Origin: DASYTH01 sp045806965
Lineage (GTDB): Bacteria; Actinomycetota; Actinomycetes; Mycobacteriales; Pseudonocardiaceae
Reading direction: 5' to 3'
DNA: 64,000 nucleotides
NCBI GenBank assembly: GCA_045806965.1
Contig: JBJMIG010000033.1
Span: forward strand, 1 to 64,000
The notes under the pieces were generated by a model. It saw only the letters and a list, made by a program, of their open reading frames with translations, was not told the DNA's origin and ran no database searches. How positions within the stretch are numbered: position 1 is the first letter of the stretch; every line of letters begins with the position of its first letter. A program made the translations under genes and the position numbers. Positions 1 to 7,776 of this stretch are shown piece by piece.

Positions 1-49
1 CAGTCCCACCAAGCCGGCCGACGGGGCGACGGGAATGGAGAATCGCCAC

Positions 50-538
50 ATGGGCGACTACGCCAAGGCGCTGGGCGGCAAGCTCCGCGGGATCCGCCAG
101 CAGCAGGGACTGTCCCTGCACGGAGTGGAACAGAAGTCCGGCGGACGATGGAAAGCCGTTGTCGTCGGGTCCTACGAGCGCGGCGACCGGGCCGTGACGG
201 TGCAGAAGCTGGCCGAACTGGCCGACTTCTACGGCGTCCCGGTGATGGAGCTGCTCCCGGAGGGCAGGGTGCCGTCCGGCGCGGAGCCGGCCACCAAGAT
301 CGTCATCAACCTGGAGCGGCTGCAACAGCTGCCGGCCGAGAAGGTGGGTCCGCTGGCCCGCTACGCCGCCACCATCCAGAGCCAGCGCGGCGACTACAAC
401 GGCAAGGTGCTGTCCATCCGCACCGAGGACCTTCGCTCGCTGGCGATCATCTACGACATGACCCCTGGCGAGCTGACCGAGCAGCTCATCGACTGGGGCG
501 TGCTGCCGCCCGAGGCGCGGCCGTCCAAAGAGGACTGA
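50..538 (+). CDS. bldD: BldD, c-di-GMP-responsive developmental master regulator
   Basis: Predicted DNA-binding repressor of sporulation and development genes, 162 aa from the ATG at 50. The N-terminal XRE-type helix-turn-helix spans about residues 5-65 and includes the BldD-typical GRWKAVVVGSYERGDRAVTV stretch. The C-terminal domain carries the c-di-GMP signature RxD-x8-RxxD exactly: RGD at 113-115, eight residues, then RTED at 124-127. By family knowledge a c-di-GMP tetramer bridges two subunits through this motif. An in-frame ATG at 35 would add five residues. I prefer 50 because GGAG at 37-40 is well placed and MGDYAK aligns with known BldD N-termini. Its promoter lies outside the window. 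It converges on nusB across a strong hairpin. Confidence 0.95.
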   Translation: MGDYAKALGGKLRGIRQQQGLSLHGVEQKSGGRWKAVVVGSYERGDRAVTVQKLAELADFYGVPVMELLPEGRVPSGAEPATKIVINLERLQQLPAEKVGPLARYAATIQSQRGDYNGKVLSIRTEDLRSLAIIYDMTPGELTEQLIDWGVLPPEARPSKED

Positions 539-554
539 GCTACCCGCGTTGTGC

Positions 555-605
555 CGCGCAATGTGACATTCCGCCGCCAGCAGCAAAGGAATGTCACATT
601 GCGCG
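555..605. repeat. Palindromic repeat copy 1, perfect 18-bp stem between bldD and nusB
   Basis: Bases 555-572 and 588-605 are perfect inverted complements (18 bp) around a 15-nt loop. Each arm contains AATGTGACATT or its complement. The element sits between the convergent stops of bldD and nusB and could terminate transcription from both sides, although there is no T-tract. Related copies lie at 15811, 31686, 62806 and 62878. Confidence 0.85.
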
Positions 606-642
606 CTACCGGCGAGGTGCGCGGCGACGCGGCAAGCGGCCG

Positions 643-1062
643 CTAGAGCGTCGCGCGGAGCCGGTCGGCGATCGTGGCGATCCGGCCGAGCACGCCGTTG
701 ACGAACCGCGGGGAGTCGTCCGTGGACAAGCTCTTGGCCAGCGAGACCGCCTCGTCGACCGCGACCGGGTCCGGCACGTCGGAAACCCAGAGCAGCTCAT
801 AGAGGCCGAGCCGGAGCACGGCCAGATCCACCGCCGGCATCCGGTTCAGGGTCCAGCCCTCGGCGTGCTCGGTGAGTAGCTCGTCGATTCGGTCCCGGTG
901 CGCCGCGACGCCCTCCACGAGGGTGATCGTGTAGTCGTTGAGTGGGGCGATGTCCGAGCCGGACGGCCGGTCGGCGAGCAGCGCGACCGGGTCCTCGCCC
1001 CGTAACTGGGCGGCGTAGATCAGATCGACCGCGCGTTTGCGGGCTTTGCTGCGGGCCCCCAC
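643..1062 (-). CDS. nusB: Transcription antitermination factor NusB
   Basis: NusB, 139 aa, all-helical RNA-binding factor that works with NusE/S10 at boxA of rRNA leaders. The N-terminal SKARKRAVDLIYAAQLRG and the central LNRMPAVDLAVLRLGLYELLW are family hallmarks, as is the C-terminal FVNGVLGRIA. The length is typical. The start used is GTG at 1062, one base beyond the efp stop; there is no clear ribosome site, so translation is probably coupled to efp. An upstream start inside efp cannot be excluded. Same order as mycobacterial pepQ-efp-nusB. Confidence 0.95.
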   Translation of the reverse strand: MGARSKARKRAVDLIYAAQLRGEDPVALLADRPSGSDIAPLNDYTITLVEGVAAHRDRIDELLTEHAEGWTLNRMPAVDLAVLRLGLYELLWVSDVPDPVAVDEAVSLAKSLSTDDSPRFVNGVLGRIATIADRLRATL

Positions 1063-1063
1063 G

Positions 1064-1627
1064 TCAGGAGCTGACGCGGCCGAGGTAACGCCCGTCGCGG
1101 GTGTCCACCTTGACCTTCTCGCCGGTGGACAGGAAAAGCGGTACCTGGATCTCCGCGCCGGTTTCCAGTGTGGCCGGCTTCGTGCCGCCGGTGGACCGGT
1201 CGCCCTGCAGGCCAGGGTCGGTGTGCGTGACGACCAGCTCGACCGAGGTTGGCAGCTCGATGAACAGCGGCGCGCCCTCGTGGGTGGCCACCATGACGAT
1301 CTGGTTCTCCAGCATGAAGCGCGCTGCGTCGCCGACCGTGTCGCCCGGAATGTGCATCTGCTCGAAGGTGTCGCCGTCCATGAACACGAACTCGCTGCCG
1401 TCGCTGTACAGGTAGGTCATGTCGCGCTTGTCGACGGTCGCGGTCTCCACCTTGACGCCGGCGTTGAACGTCTTGTCCACGACCTTGCCGGTCAGCACGT
1501 GCTTGAGCTTGGTGCGCACGAACGCCGGGCCCTTGCCGGGTTTGACGTGCTGGAACTCGACGACGGTCCAGAGTTGTCCCTCGAGGTTCAGCACGAGGCC
1601 GTTCTTCAGGTCGTTGGTGGAAGCCAC
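1064..1627 (-). CDS. efp: Elongation factor P
   Basis: EF-P relieves ribosome stalling at polyproline by entering the E site. The protein is 187 aa from the GTG at 1627, preceded by AGGAGAG nine bases upstream. An upstream ATG at 1651 would add eight residues, and the family length favours 1627. Three beta-barrel domains are recognisable. The loop that contacts the CCA end of P-site tRNA reads KPGKGPAF with Lys32 at its tip. This palindromic PGKGP loop is the form reported for actinobacterial EF-P that works without lysine modification. No modification genes (epmA/B or earP-like) are seen nearby. Confidence 0.96.
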   Translation of the reverse strand: MASTNDLKNGLVLNLEGQLWTVVEFQHVKPGKGPAFVRTKLKHVLTGKVVDKTFNAGVKVETATVDKRDMTYLYSDGSEFVFMDGDTFEQMHIPGDTVGDAARFMLENQIVMVATHEGAPLFIELPTSVELVVTHTDPGLQGDRSTGGTKPATLETGAEIQVPLFLSTGEKVKVDTRDGRYLGRVSS

Positions 1628-1656
1628 GGAAAGGTTCTCTCCTGTACTCAACAGCG

Positions 1657-2769
1657 CTACACGGCGAGGAGCTGCTTGGTGGTCAACGTCAGAAGTTCGG
1701 GCTCACCGTCGCGCACGACAAGCGTGTCCTCGATGCGGACGCCGCCCCGCCCGGACAGGTACACACCGGGCTCGACAGTGACCGCCATACCCGCAGCGAT
1801 CGTACCTTCACCGGTCTTGGACAACATCGGCGCCTCGTGGATCTCCAGGCCCACCCCGTGTCCGAGGCCGTGCAGGAACCGCTCGCCGTAACCGGCCCGC
1901 TCGATCACCCCGCGGGCGGCGAAATCCACTTCGGCCACCGAAGCGCCCGGGCGCAACGCGGCGCGGCCGGCCGCCTGCGCCACGGCGACCAGCTCGTAGA
2001 GCTCGCGCTGCCAGTCCGCGGGCGGGCCGAGCACCAGCGTCCGGGTCATGTCCGAGTGGTACCCATCGGCCAGGGCGCCGAAGTCGAGCTTGACCAGATC
2101 CCCGGTGCGCAGCACGGCGTCGGTCGGCCGGTGGTGCGGCACCGCGGAGTTGGCTCCGGCGGCCACGATCGTCTCGAACGACGGGCCGGTCGCGCCGTGG
2201 TCGAGCATCCGGTTCTCGAGGTCCCTGGCCACCTCCCGCTCGGTGCGCCCGGCGGCCAGGCCGCCCTGCTGGATCAGTTGGGCCAGCGCGCGATCGGCGG
2301 CGGCACACGCCATCCGAAGCGCCTCGACCTCCGTGTCGTCCTTGACCACTCGCAGCAGCTCGACCCGGCCGGGCGCACGGAGCAGGGTGACCTCGTCCCC
2401 CGCCGCGTCGGCCAGCGTGTCCAGGCCCTCGACGGTGACATGCTGGCTCTCGAACCCGAGCCGCCCGAACCGCTCCGGGTCCTTGCCGGCCAGCCGAGCC
2501 AGCTCGGGCGCGCTGTTCCGCTCGATCACGCGCTCCAGCTCCGGCACCTCCCGCGCGGACTGGGTCAGATACCGGCCGTCGGTGCAGAACAGCGTCCTGG
2601 CCTCCGCGTGCGGCTCGTCGGCGGCATGCACCAGCAGAGCGGCGTTGGAACCGGTGAACCCGGTCAGGTAGCGGATGTTGCGCAGGTCGACGACGAGCAG
2701 GGCGTCCAGGCCCGACTCCCGCAGCCCGTTCCGAAGCGCGGCTCGTCGGCGGACGTGAGTCTCGGGCAT
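1657..2769 (-). CDS. pepQ: M24 family Xaa-Pro aminopeptidase / dipeptidase (PepQ-like)
   Basis: Cytoplasmic metallopeptidase, 370 aa, predicted to release N-terminal residues next to proline. An N-terminal creatinase-like domain (about 1-135) precedes the pita-bread catalytic domain. The five metal ligands are all present: Asp229 (KLDFG), Asp240 (DMTRT), His304 (HGLGHG), Glu333 (TVEPG) and Glu347 (RIED). It starts at ATG 2769 and ends 29 bp before the efp start, so it is probably the first gene of pepQ-efp-nusB. This order matches Rv2535c-Rv2533c. The pairing with efp may reflect a shared link to proline-rich peptides. Exact substrate (dipeptidase or aminopeptidase) is not decided by sequence. 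Confidence 0.92.
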   Translation of the reverse strand: MPETHVRRRAALRNGLRESGLDALLVVDLRNIRYLTGFTGSNAALLVHAADEPHAEARTLFCTDGRYLTQSAREVPELERVIERNSAPELARLAGKDPERFGRLGFESQHVTVEGLDTLADAAGDEVTLLRAPGRVELLRVVKDDTEVEALRMACAAADRALAQLIQQGGLAAGRTEREVARDLENRMLDHGATGPSFETIVAAGANSAVPHHRPTDAVLRTGDLVKLDFGALADGYHSDMTRTLVLGPPADWQRELYELVAVAQAAGRAALRPGASVAEVDFAARGVIERAGYGERFLHGLGHGVGLEIHEAPMLSKTGEGTIAAGMAVTVEPGVYLSGRGGVRIEDTLVVRDGEPELLTLTTKQLLAV

Positions 2770-2810
2770 GTCCGCAAGCCTAGGCGGGAGCCGGATCGTA
2801 CGCTGTGACG

Positions 2811-3227
2811 ATGCGATTCTGGCTGCTCCGTGGCGGGGTGCTCGCGGTGGTGCACGCCGCGGCCGCGGTGTTCACCGCCTGGTTCGCGGTGCGCCACCCC
2901 ACCTCGCAGACCGGGCTGGCCGCGCTGGTGCTCGGCGTGCTGGTCGCCTGCGCCGCGGTGTGGGGCGTGCTGGACACCTGGCGGGGCCTCGAGCGGCCGG
3001 AGGTCACCTGGCTGATCTCGGCGCTGGTGGCCGGCTGGGGTGCCGGGGTGCTCGGCGTGATCGGGCGCTCGATCTTCGTGGACCAGACCGGGGTGAGCGA
3101 GTTGGGTAGCGCGCTCACCGGCGGTGCGGCGTTCACCGCGCTGCTGGTGTTCGTACCGGCGGCGATCGGCCTGCTGGTCGGCCGGTGGATCAAGCCGGTG
3201 CGGCGAGGATCGACCGGGCCAGAGTGA
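2811..3227 (+). CDS. Small four-helix membrane protein (Rv2536-like position)
   Basis: 138 aa from ATG 2811; a GTG at 2805 would add two residues. Four hydrophobic segments are visible at about residues 5-25, 34-52, 65-85 and 102-125, with a short basic C-terminus. It resembles the small four-transmembrane actinobacterial family annotated as B-4DMT transporters, and lies where M. tuberculosis has Rv2536, divergent from pepQ and convergent to the aro genes. No catalytic motif is visible and the substrate is unknown. GGGAG at 2786-2790 is somewhat distant for either start. Confidence 0.8.
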   Translation: MRFWLLRGGVLAVVHAAAAVFTAWFAVRHPTSQTGLAALVLGVLVACAAVWGVLDTWRGLERPEVTWLISALVAGWGAGVLGVIGRSIFVDQTGVSELGSALTGGAAFTALLVFVPAAIGLLVGRWIKPVRRGSTGPE

Positions 3228-3250
3228 CCAGGCCGGCGCGGAGCCCGCTG

Positions 3251-3491
3251 CCGCGAGTCGCGCGCCCAGGCAACCGAGCGCTGCGCCCAGGCAACTGAGT
3301 GCTGCGCCCAGGCAACCGAGTGCTGCGCCCAGGCAACTGAGTGCTGCGCTCCGGCAACCGAGTGCTGCGCTCCGGCAACCGAGTGCTGCGCTCCGGCAAC
3401 CGAGTGCTGCGCTCCGGCAACCGAGTGCTGCGCTCCGGCAACCGAGTGCTGCGCTCCGGCGACCGGAGTTGCTGGAGCGCGCGACTCGCGG
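3251..3491. repeat. 21-bp tandem repeat array (10 units) flanked by a 15-bp inverted repeat
   Basis: Ten 21-bp units run head to tail from 3255 to 3464. Each starts GAGTGCTGCGC (early units vary) and ends GGCAACC or GGCAACT. Units 1-4 carry CCCAGG where units 5-10 carry TCCGG, so the two halves have separate consensus forms. Units 5-9 are identical. Bases 3251-3265 and 3477-3491 are a perfect 15-bp inverted repeat bracketing the array. It fills the convergent gap between the small membrane protein and the GNAT-VOC gene. Shorter arrays of the same unit lie at 20240 and 52574. Confidence 0.9.
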
Positions 3492-3499
3492 GTGTGGTG

Positions 3500-4408
3500 T
3501 CAGCCGGGGTGGGGCTCGGCGACCAGCTCGACCTCGTAACCGTCGGCGTTCTCCAGATAGGCGGCACAGTGGCCGGGGCCGCCGGCGTGTGGGTGGCGAT
3601 CGGCGAACATGAGCCGCCAGCCGTGCCCGACCGCCTCCTCGGCAAGCTGCTCGACCCGCGCCGGGGAGCCGGCGTGCAGCGCCAGGTGGTTCAGCCCGGG
3701 CGCCATCCGGTCGTGCGGGCCGCCCCGGCCGGCGGGCGAGTCCTCGAACACCAGGTAGGTGGGGCCGAGCCGCCAGCTGACCCCGCGCGGCCAGCGCTGG
3801 TACTCACTCCAGCCCAGCTCGCTGAGCAGCCAACCCCAGGACGCCTCGGCGGCGGCCAGGTCCGGCACCCACAGCTCGACGTGGTGCAGCCGCCCGGCGG
3901 TCCCGGGCAGCGCGACCAGCACCCGGTGCGGCGCGCCGAAATGCGGCTCGCCGCCGACGTCCACGAAACCGACCCTGGCCGCCATCGCCAGGCTGCGCTC
4001 GTTGTCCTCGTGGACGAGGGCAAACACCGCGGGGGCGCCGGCCGCGCCGAACGCGTGTCGCAACATCGCCGCGGTGGCCTCGCCCGCCAGGCCGGCGCCC
4101 CAGTGCGCGCGGGCCAGGTAGAAGCCGACCTCGAGCAGTCCTCCGGACAGTTCACCGGAGCGCCGTACCCGGCCGAGCCCGATGATCTCGCCACCGAGTT
4201 CGAACACCCAGTCGCCGGTGCCGTCGGACGCGGTCTTGGCCAGCTTGCCGGCGAACCACGCCCTGGCCCGCGTCGGGTCGGTCAGATCCGCCTGGAGGTA
4301 GCGGCTCAGCTCCGGGTCGGCGAACAACGCCACCACCGCGTCGGTGTCGGCCGCGCTGATCGGACGCAGGTTCAGCCGCGCGGTGCGTAGCGGCGGACAG
4401 CCGGTCAA
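3500..4408 (-). CDS. GNAT acetyltransferase - VOC (glyoxalase-fold) fusion protein
   Basis: 302 aa. Residues about 5-165 are a RimJ/RimL-type GNAT N-acetyltransferase: RLNLRPISAADTDAV at the start, a GLGRV strand, the acetyl-CoA loop region HWGAGLAGEAT, and NERSLAMAARVGF. Residues about 172-302 are a vicinal-oxygen-chelate domain, starting LHHVELWVPDL, with NHLALH and a final YEVELV strand that supply the usual His/His/Glu positions. The likely start is TTG 4408, which overlaps the aroQ stop (TTGA); no ATG or GTG is placed to keep a whole GNAT domain. This suggests translational coupling to aroQ. Substrates are unknown; detoxification or antibiotic modification are possible but unsupported. 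Confidence 0.82.
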   Translation of the reverse strand: MTGCPPLRTARLNLRPISAADTDAVVALFADPELSRYLQADLTDPTRARAWFAGKLAKTASDGTGDWVFELGGEIIGLGRVRRSGELSGGLLEVGFYLARAHWGAGLAGEATAAMLRHAFGAAGAPAVFALVHEDNERSLAMAARVGFVDVGGEPHFGAPHRVLVALPGTAGRLHHVELWVPDLAAAEASWGWLLSELGWSEYQRWPRGVSWRLGPTYLVFEDSPAGRGGPHDRMAPGLNHLALHAGSPARVEQLAEEAVGHGWRLMFADRHPHAGGPGHCAAYLENADGYEVELVAEPHPG

Positions 4409-4839
4409 CTCGCCGCCTTCTCGGCGAGCCAGCGCAGGGCGAGTGGATAGCCGCGGACGCCGAGCCCGACGATCACCCCGGTGGCCACGGCGGAGATGTG
4501 GCTGTGCTGGCGGAACTCCTCTCGGGCGTACACGTTGGAGATGTGCACCTCGATCAGCGGGGCGGTCAGCCCGGCGCAGGCGTCCCGGACGGCGATCGAG
4601 TAGTGCGTCCAGGCACCGGCGTTGAGCACAACGGGATGCCCGTCGTCGGCCGCCTGGTGCAGCCAGCCGAGCATCTCGCCCTCGTGGTCGGTCTGCCGGA
4701 CCTCGACCTCGACGCCCAGCTCCTTGCCGGTCCGCGCACACAACGCGACCAGGTCGGCATAGGTGTCGTCGCCGTAGACCGTCGGCTCCCGCGAGCCGAG
4801 CCGGCCGAGGTTGGGCCCGTTCAACACCAGCACCTTCAC
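4405..4839 (-). CDS. aroQ: Type II 3-dehydroquinate dehydratase
   Basis: Dehydrates 3-dehydroquinate to 3-dehydroshikimate, third step of the shikimate pathway. 144 aa, the normal length of the dodecameric type II enzyme. Visible signatures are the N-terminal LVLNGPNLGRLGSREP, the lid tyrosine in TVYG, the substrate-binding NAGAWTHYS, EVHISN with the catalytic His, and FRQHSHIS. The GTG start at 4839 overlaps the aroB stop (GTGA) and has AGGGGAT upstream. It is followed with TTGA overlap by the GNAT-VOC gene. Confidence 0.96.
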   Translation of the reverse strand: MKVLVLNGPNLGRLGSREPTVYGDDTYADLVALCARTGKELGVEVEVRQTDHEGEMLGWLHQAADDGHPVVLNAGAWTHYSIAVRDACAGLTAPLIEVHISNVYAREEFRQHSHISAVATGVIVGLGVRGYPLALRWLAEKAAS

Positions 4840-5921
4840 CGCGGATCCCCTTCGGCAATGGTTTCGTACGCGGCGGCGAGCAGCTCGGGGTCGGGCCCCT
4901 CGAGCCGGCCGGGTGTGGCCAGCCCGTCGAGCACCACGAACCGCAGCACGCCCGCTCGGCTCTTCTTGTCGTTGCGCATGCCGTCGAGAAGTTCGGGCAG
5001 CGCGTCCGCGGCGTAGCGGGTGGGCAGCCCGATCGACTCGAGGACGGTGCGGTGCCGGTCGGCGGTGCCCGGGTCGAGTCGGCCGGCCAGCCGGGCCAGC
5101 TCGGCGGCGAACACCAGGCCGACACTGACCGCGGCGCCGTGCCGCCACCGGTAGTGCTCCCGGCGCTCGATCGCGTGCGCAAGCGTGTGGCCGTAGTTGA
5201 GCACCTCGCGCAGGTCCGACTCGCGCAGGTCCGAGGCCACGACGTCGGCCTTGACCTGGATCTTGCGCTGGACCAGCTCGGCGAGCACGTCGCCGGCCGG
5301 ATCGAGCGCGCCGGCCGGGTCCGCTTCGACCAGCTCGATGATGCGCGGGTCGGCGATGAACCCGCCCTTGATCACCTCGGCCATCCCGGCGACCAGCTCG
5401 CTGTACGGCAGGGTGACCAAGGTGTCCAGATCGACCAGCACGGCGGCCGGCTCGTGGAACACGCCGACCAGGTTCTTGCCGGCCCCGGTGTTGATCCCGG
5501 TCTTGCCGCCGATCGCGGCGTCCACCATGCCGAGCAGCGTGGTCGGCACGTTGACCAGCCGGACCCCCCGCAGCCAGGTGCCGGCCACGAACCCGCCGAG
5601 GTCGGTCACCGCGCCGCCGCCAAGCGCCACGATCGTGCCGAGCCGGTCCAGCCCAACCCGGCCGAGCACCTCCCAGCAGAACCCCGCGACGGACAGCGCC
5701 TTGCCGTCCTCGGCGTCCGGGATCTCGATGCGGTGCGCGTCGACGCCGGCACCGACCAGCTCGTCACGCAGACCCTCGGCCATCCCGGCGAGCGGCGGCG
5801 GGTGAATGATCGCCACCCGGGACGAGTCCCGCACCGCATCGCTGAGCTCAGCCCGCAGGCCGCGTCCGACGACGACGTCGTAGGGCCGGTCCGTGGCCAC
5901 CCGAATCCGCACCGGCTGCAC
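4836..5921 (-). CDS. aroB: 3-Dehydroquinate synthase
   Basis: Cyclises DAHP to 3-dehydroquinate (NAD+ and divalent metal dependent). 361 aa from the GTG at 5921, which has GGGAG seven bases upstream; an upstream GTG at 5972 lacks a ribosome site and would add 17 residues. Recognisable blocks are GGGAVTDLGGFVAGTW (nucleotide binding), NVPTTLLGMVDAAIGGKTGIN, the metal-ligand region AEVIKGG and NYGHTLAHAIE, and RHGAAVSVG. It overlaps aroQ by 4 bp and follows aroK by 66 bp. Confidence 0.96.
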   Translation of the reverse strand: MQPVRIRVATDRPYDVVVGRGLRAELSDAVRDSSRVAIIHPPPLAGMAEGLRDELVGAGVDAHRIEIPDAEDGKALSVAGFCWEVLGRVGLDRLGTIVALGGGAVTDLGGFVAGTWLRGVRLVNVPTTLLGMVDAAIGGKTGINTGAGKNLVGVFHEPAAVLVDLDTLVTLPYSELVAGMAEVIKGGFIADPRIIELVEADPAGALDPAGDVLAELVQRKIQVKADVVASDLRESDLREVLNYGHTLAHAIERREHYRWRHGAAVSVGLVFAAELARLAGRLDPGTADRHRTVLESIGLPTRYAADALPELLDGMRNDKKSRAGVLRFVVLDGLATPGRLEGPDPELLAAAYETIAEGDPR

Positions 5922-5987
5922 CCGATCGCTCCCATCGACTCTGGGTCGTCCGCTGGCGGTCAACCCTTCCACAGCGCACGCGGGCCG

Positions 5988-6515
5988 TCAGGCGGTACCG
6001 CCGAGCCCGAGCGCGTCGAGCACCTCGCGCACCACCTGACCGGGCGCGCGGCGGTCGGTGATCACCTCCACCCGGGCGACAGCGCGGTAGAGCGGCAGCC
6101 GGGCCTCGAGCAGTTGGCGGAAGGTCGCCCTCGGGTTCACCCCGGCCAGTAGCGGCCGGGCGACGGACAAGCCGGTGCGGCGCAGCCCCTCGGCCAGGCC
6201 GACGTTGAGAAACACCACCGGGTGGCCGGCCAGCCGCGCCCTGGTTTCGGCCGAGAGCACCGCGCCACCACCGAGTGCGAGCACTCCCGCGTGCTCGTCG
6301 AGCGCGATCCGCACCGCGCGTTCCTCCGCCGCCCGGAACGCCGGCTCGCCGTCCTCGGTGAAGATCGCGCTGATCGCCTTTCCCGCGGTGGCCACAATGT
6401 CGGCGTCGGTGTCCCGGAACGGCAACGCAACCGCATCGGCGACGCCCTTGCCGACGGTGGTCTTTCCCGAGCCGGGCGGTCCGACCAGAACCACCACCGG
6501 GCCGCGCGCAGTCAT
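5988..6515 (-). CDS. aroK: Shikimate kinase
   Basis: Phosphorylates shikimate at O3. 175 aa with Walker A GPPGSGKT (residues 12-19), the FRDTDADI magnesium and shikimate-binding segment, FRAAEERAV with the substrate-binding Arg, the GGGAV loop and the RPLL lid region. The chosen start is ATG 6515, 16 bp after the aroC stop. No good Shine-Dalgarno is seen, so reinitiation after aroC is likely. Part of aroC-aroK-aroB-aroQ. Confidence 0.95.
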   Translation of the reverse strand: MTARGPVVVLVGPPGSGKTTVGKGVADAVALPFRDTDADIVATAGKAISAIFTEDGEPAFRAAEERAVRIALDEHAGVLALGGGAVLSAETRARLAGHPVVFLNVGLAEGLRRTGLSVARPLLAGVNPRATFRQLLEARLPLYRAVARVEVITDRRAPGQVVREVLDALGLGGTA

Positions 6516-6531
6516 CCGCGGAGGATACCGG

Positions 6532-7719
6532 CTACCAGCGTTCCTGAAGCGCCTTGAGATAGGCCTCGGCGTTGCGGCGGGTCTCGGCCATGGCATCTCC
6601 GCCGAACTTCTCCACGGCGGCGTCGGCCAGTACCAGCGCGACCATGGACTCCAGCACCACGCCGGCCCTCGGCACCGCGCAGACATCGGAACGCTGGTGG
6701 ATGGCGACCGCGGGCTCTCCCGTTCGGACGTCCACAGTGGACAGTGCACGCGGGACGGTGGAGATCGGCTTCATGGCAACCCGGACCCGCAGTGGCTCGC
6801 CGTTGGTGGTGCCGCCCTCAAGGCCGCCGGCCCGGTTGCTGCGCCGGCTCACCCCGGTGACCCCACCGGCCCGGTCGATCTCGTCGTGCGCCTTGCTCCC
6901 CCACCGCGTCGCGGTGGTGAAGCCGTCGCCGACCTCGACGCCCTTCATGGCCTGCACACCCATCAGCGCGCCGGCCAACCGGGCGTCCAGCCTGCGGTCC
7001 CAGTGCACATAGGAACCCAGCCCCGGCGGCAGCCCGTAGGCGATCACCTCGATCACCCCGCCGACCGTGTCGCCGGCCTGCTTCACCGCCTCGACCTCCG
7101 CCATCATCGCCTCGGTCGCGACCGGGCCGAAGGCCCGGACCGGGCTCTCGTCGATGGCGCCCAGGTCCTCCGGGCGGGGCGGCTCGCCATCGGGCGCCGC
7201 CGCGCCGCCGATGGACACCACATGGCTGAGAATCTCGATCCCGAGCAGTTGCCGGAGGAATTGCCGCGCCACGGTGCCGAGCGCGGTCCGCGCCGCGGTC
7301 TCCCTGGCGCTGGCCCGTTCCAGCACCGGACGGGCGTCGTCGAAACCGTACTTCTGCATGCCGGGCAGGTCGGCGTGGCCCGGACGCGGCCTGGTCAGTG
7401 GCTCATTGCGACTCAGGCCCTCGATCTCGGCGCTGTCCACCGGATCGGCGGACATGACCTTCTCCCACTTCGGCCACTCGGCGTTCTCGATCCGAACCGC
7501 GACCGGGCCGCCCTGGGTGCGGCCGTGCCGGACCCCGCCGAGGAACTCCACCTGGTCGGTCTCGAACCCCATTCGCGGGCTGCGGCCGAAACCCAGCCGG
7601 CGCCGGGCCAACTGCGCGCCAAGGTCGGTCGTGGTCACCTCGACGCCGGCGACCATGCCCTCAAGGACAGCCACCAGCGCCGGTCCGTGCGATTCACCCG
7701 CGGTCAGCCAGCGCAACAC
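6532..7719 (-). CDS. aroC: Chorismate synthase
   Basis: Converts EPSP to chorismate with reduced FMN. 395 aa. The N-terminus LRWLTAGESHGPALVAVLEGM is the classic chorismate synthase start and fixes the GTG at 7719; AGGAT lies six bases upstream. Further signatures are RRRLGFGRSPRM, RPRPGHADLPGMQKYGF, ERASARETAARTA and the C-terminal DVRTGEPAVAIHQRSDVCAVP. It heads the tight aroC-aroK-aroB-aroQ cluster, 57 bp downstream of the aroE fusion gene. Confidence 0.97.
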   Translation of the reverse strand: MLRWLTAGESHGPALVAVLEGMVAGVEVTTTDLGAQLARRRLGFGRSPRMGFETDQVEFLGGVRHGRTQGGPVAVRIENAEWPKWEKVMSADPVDSAEIEGLSRNEPLTRPRPGHADLPGMQKYGFDDARPVLERASARETAARTALGTVARQFLRQLLGIEILSHVVSIGGAAAPDGEPPRPEDLGAIDESPVRAFGPVATEAMMAEVEAVKQAGDTVGGVIEVIAYGLPPGLGSYVHWDRRLDARLAGALMGVQAMKGVEVGDGFTTATRWGSKAHDEIDRAGGVTGVSRRSNRAGGLEGGTTNGEPLRVRVAMKPISTVPRALSTVDVRTGEPAVAIHQRSDVCAVPRAGVVLESMVALVLADAAVEKFGGDAMAETRRNAEAYLKALQERW

Positions 7720-7776
7720 CCGTTGATCCTGCCACGCCGGAAATCCGCGCCCGGAGCGGGTTCGCGGCGACACCGG

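Noticed and set aside
3251..3491. CRISPR array
   Set aside because: Units are contiguous 21-mers with no unique spacers and no cas genes are near.
3190..3645. Repeat peptide LPERSTR encoded by the 21-bp array
   Set aside because: The frame is kept open only because the period is a multiple of three; no start signal and it overlaps the real GNAT-VOC gene.
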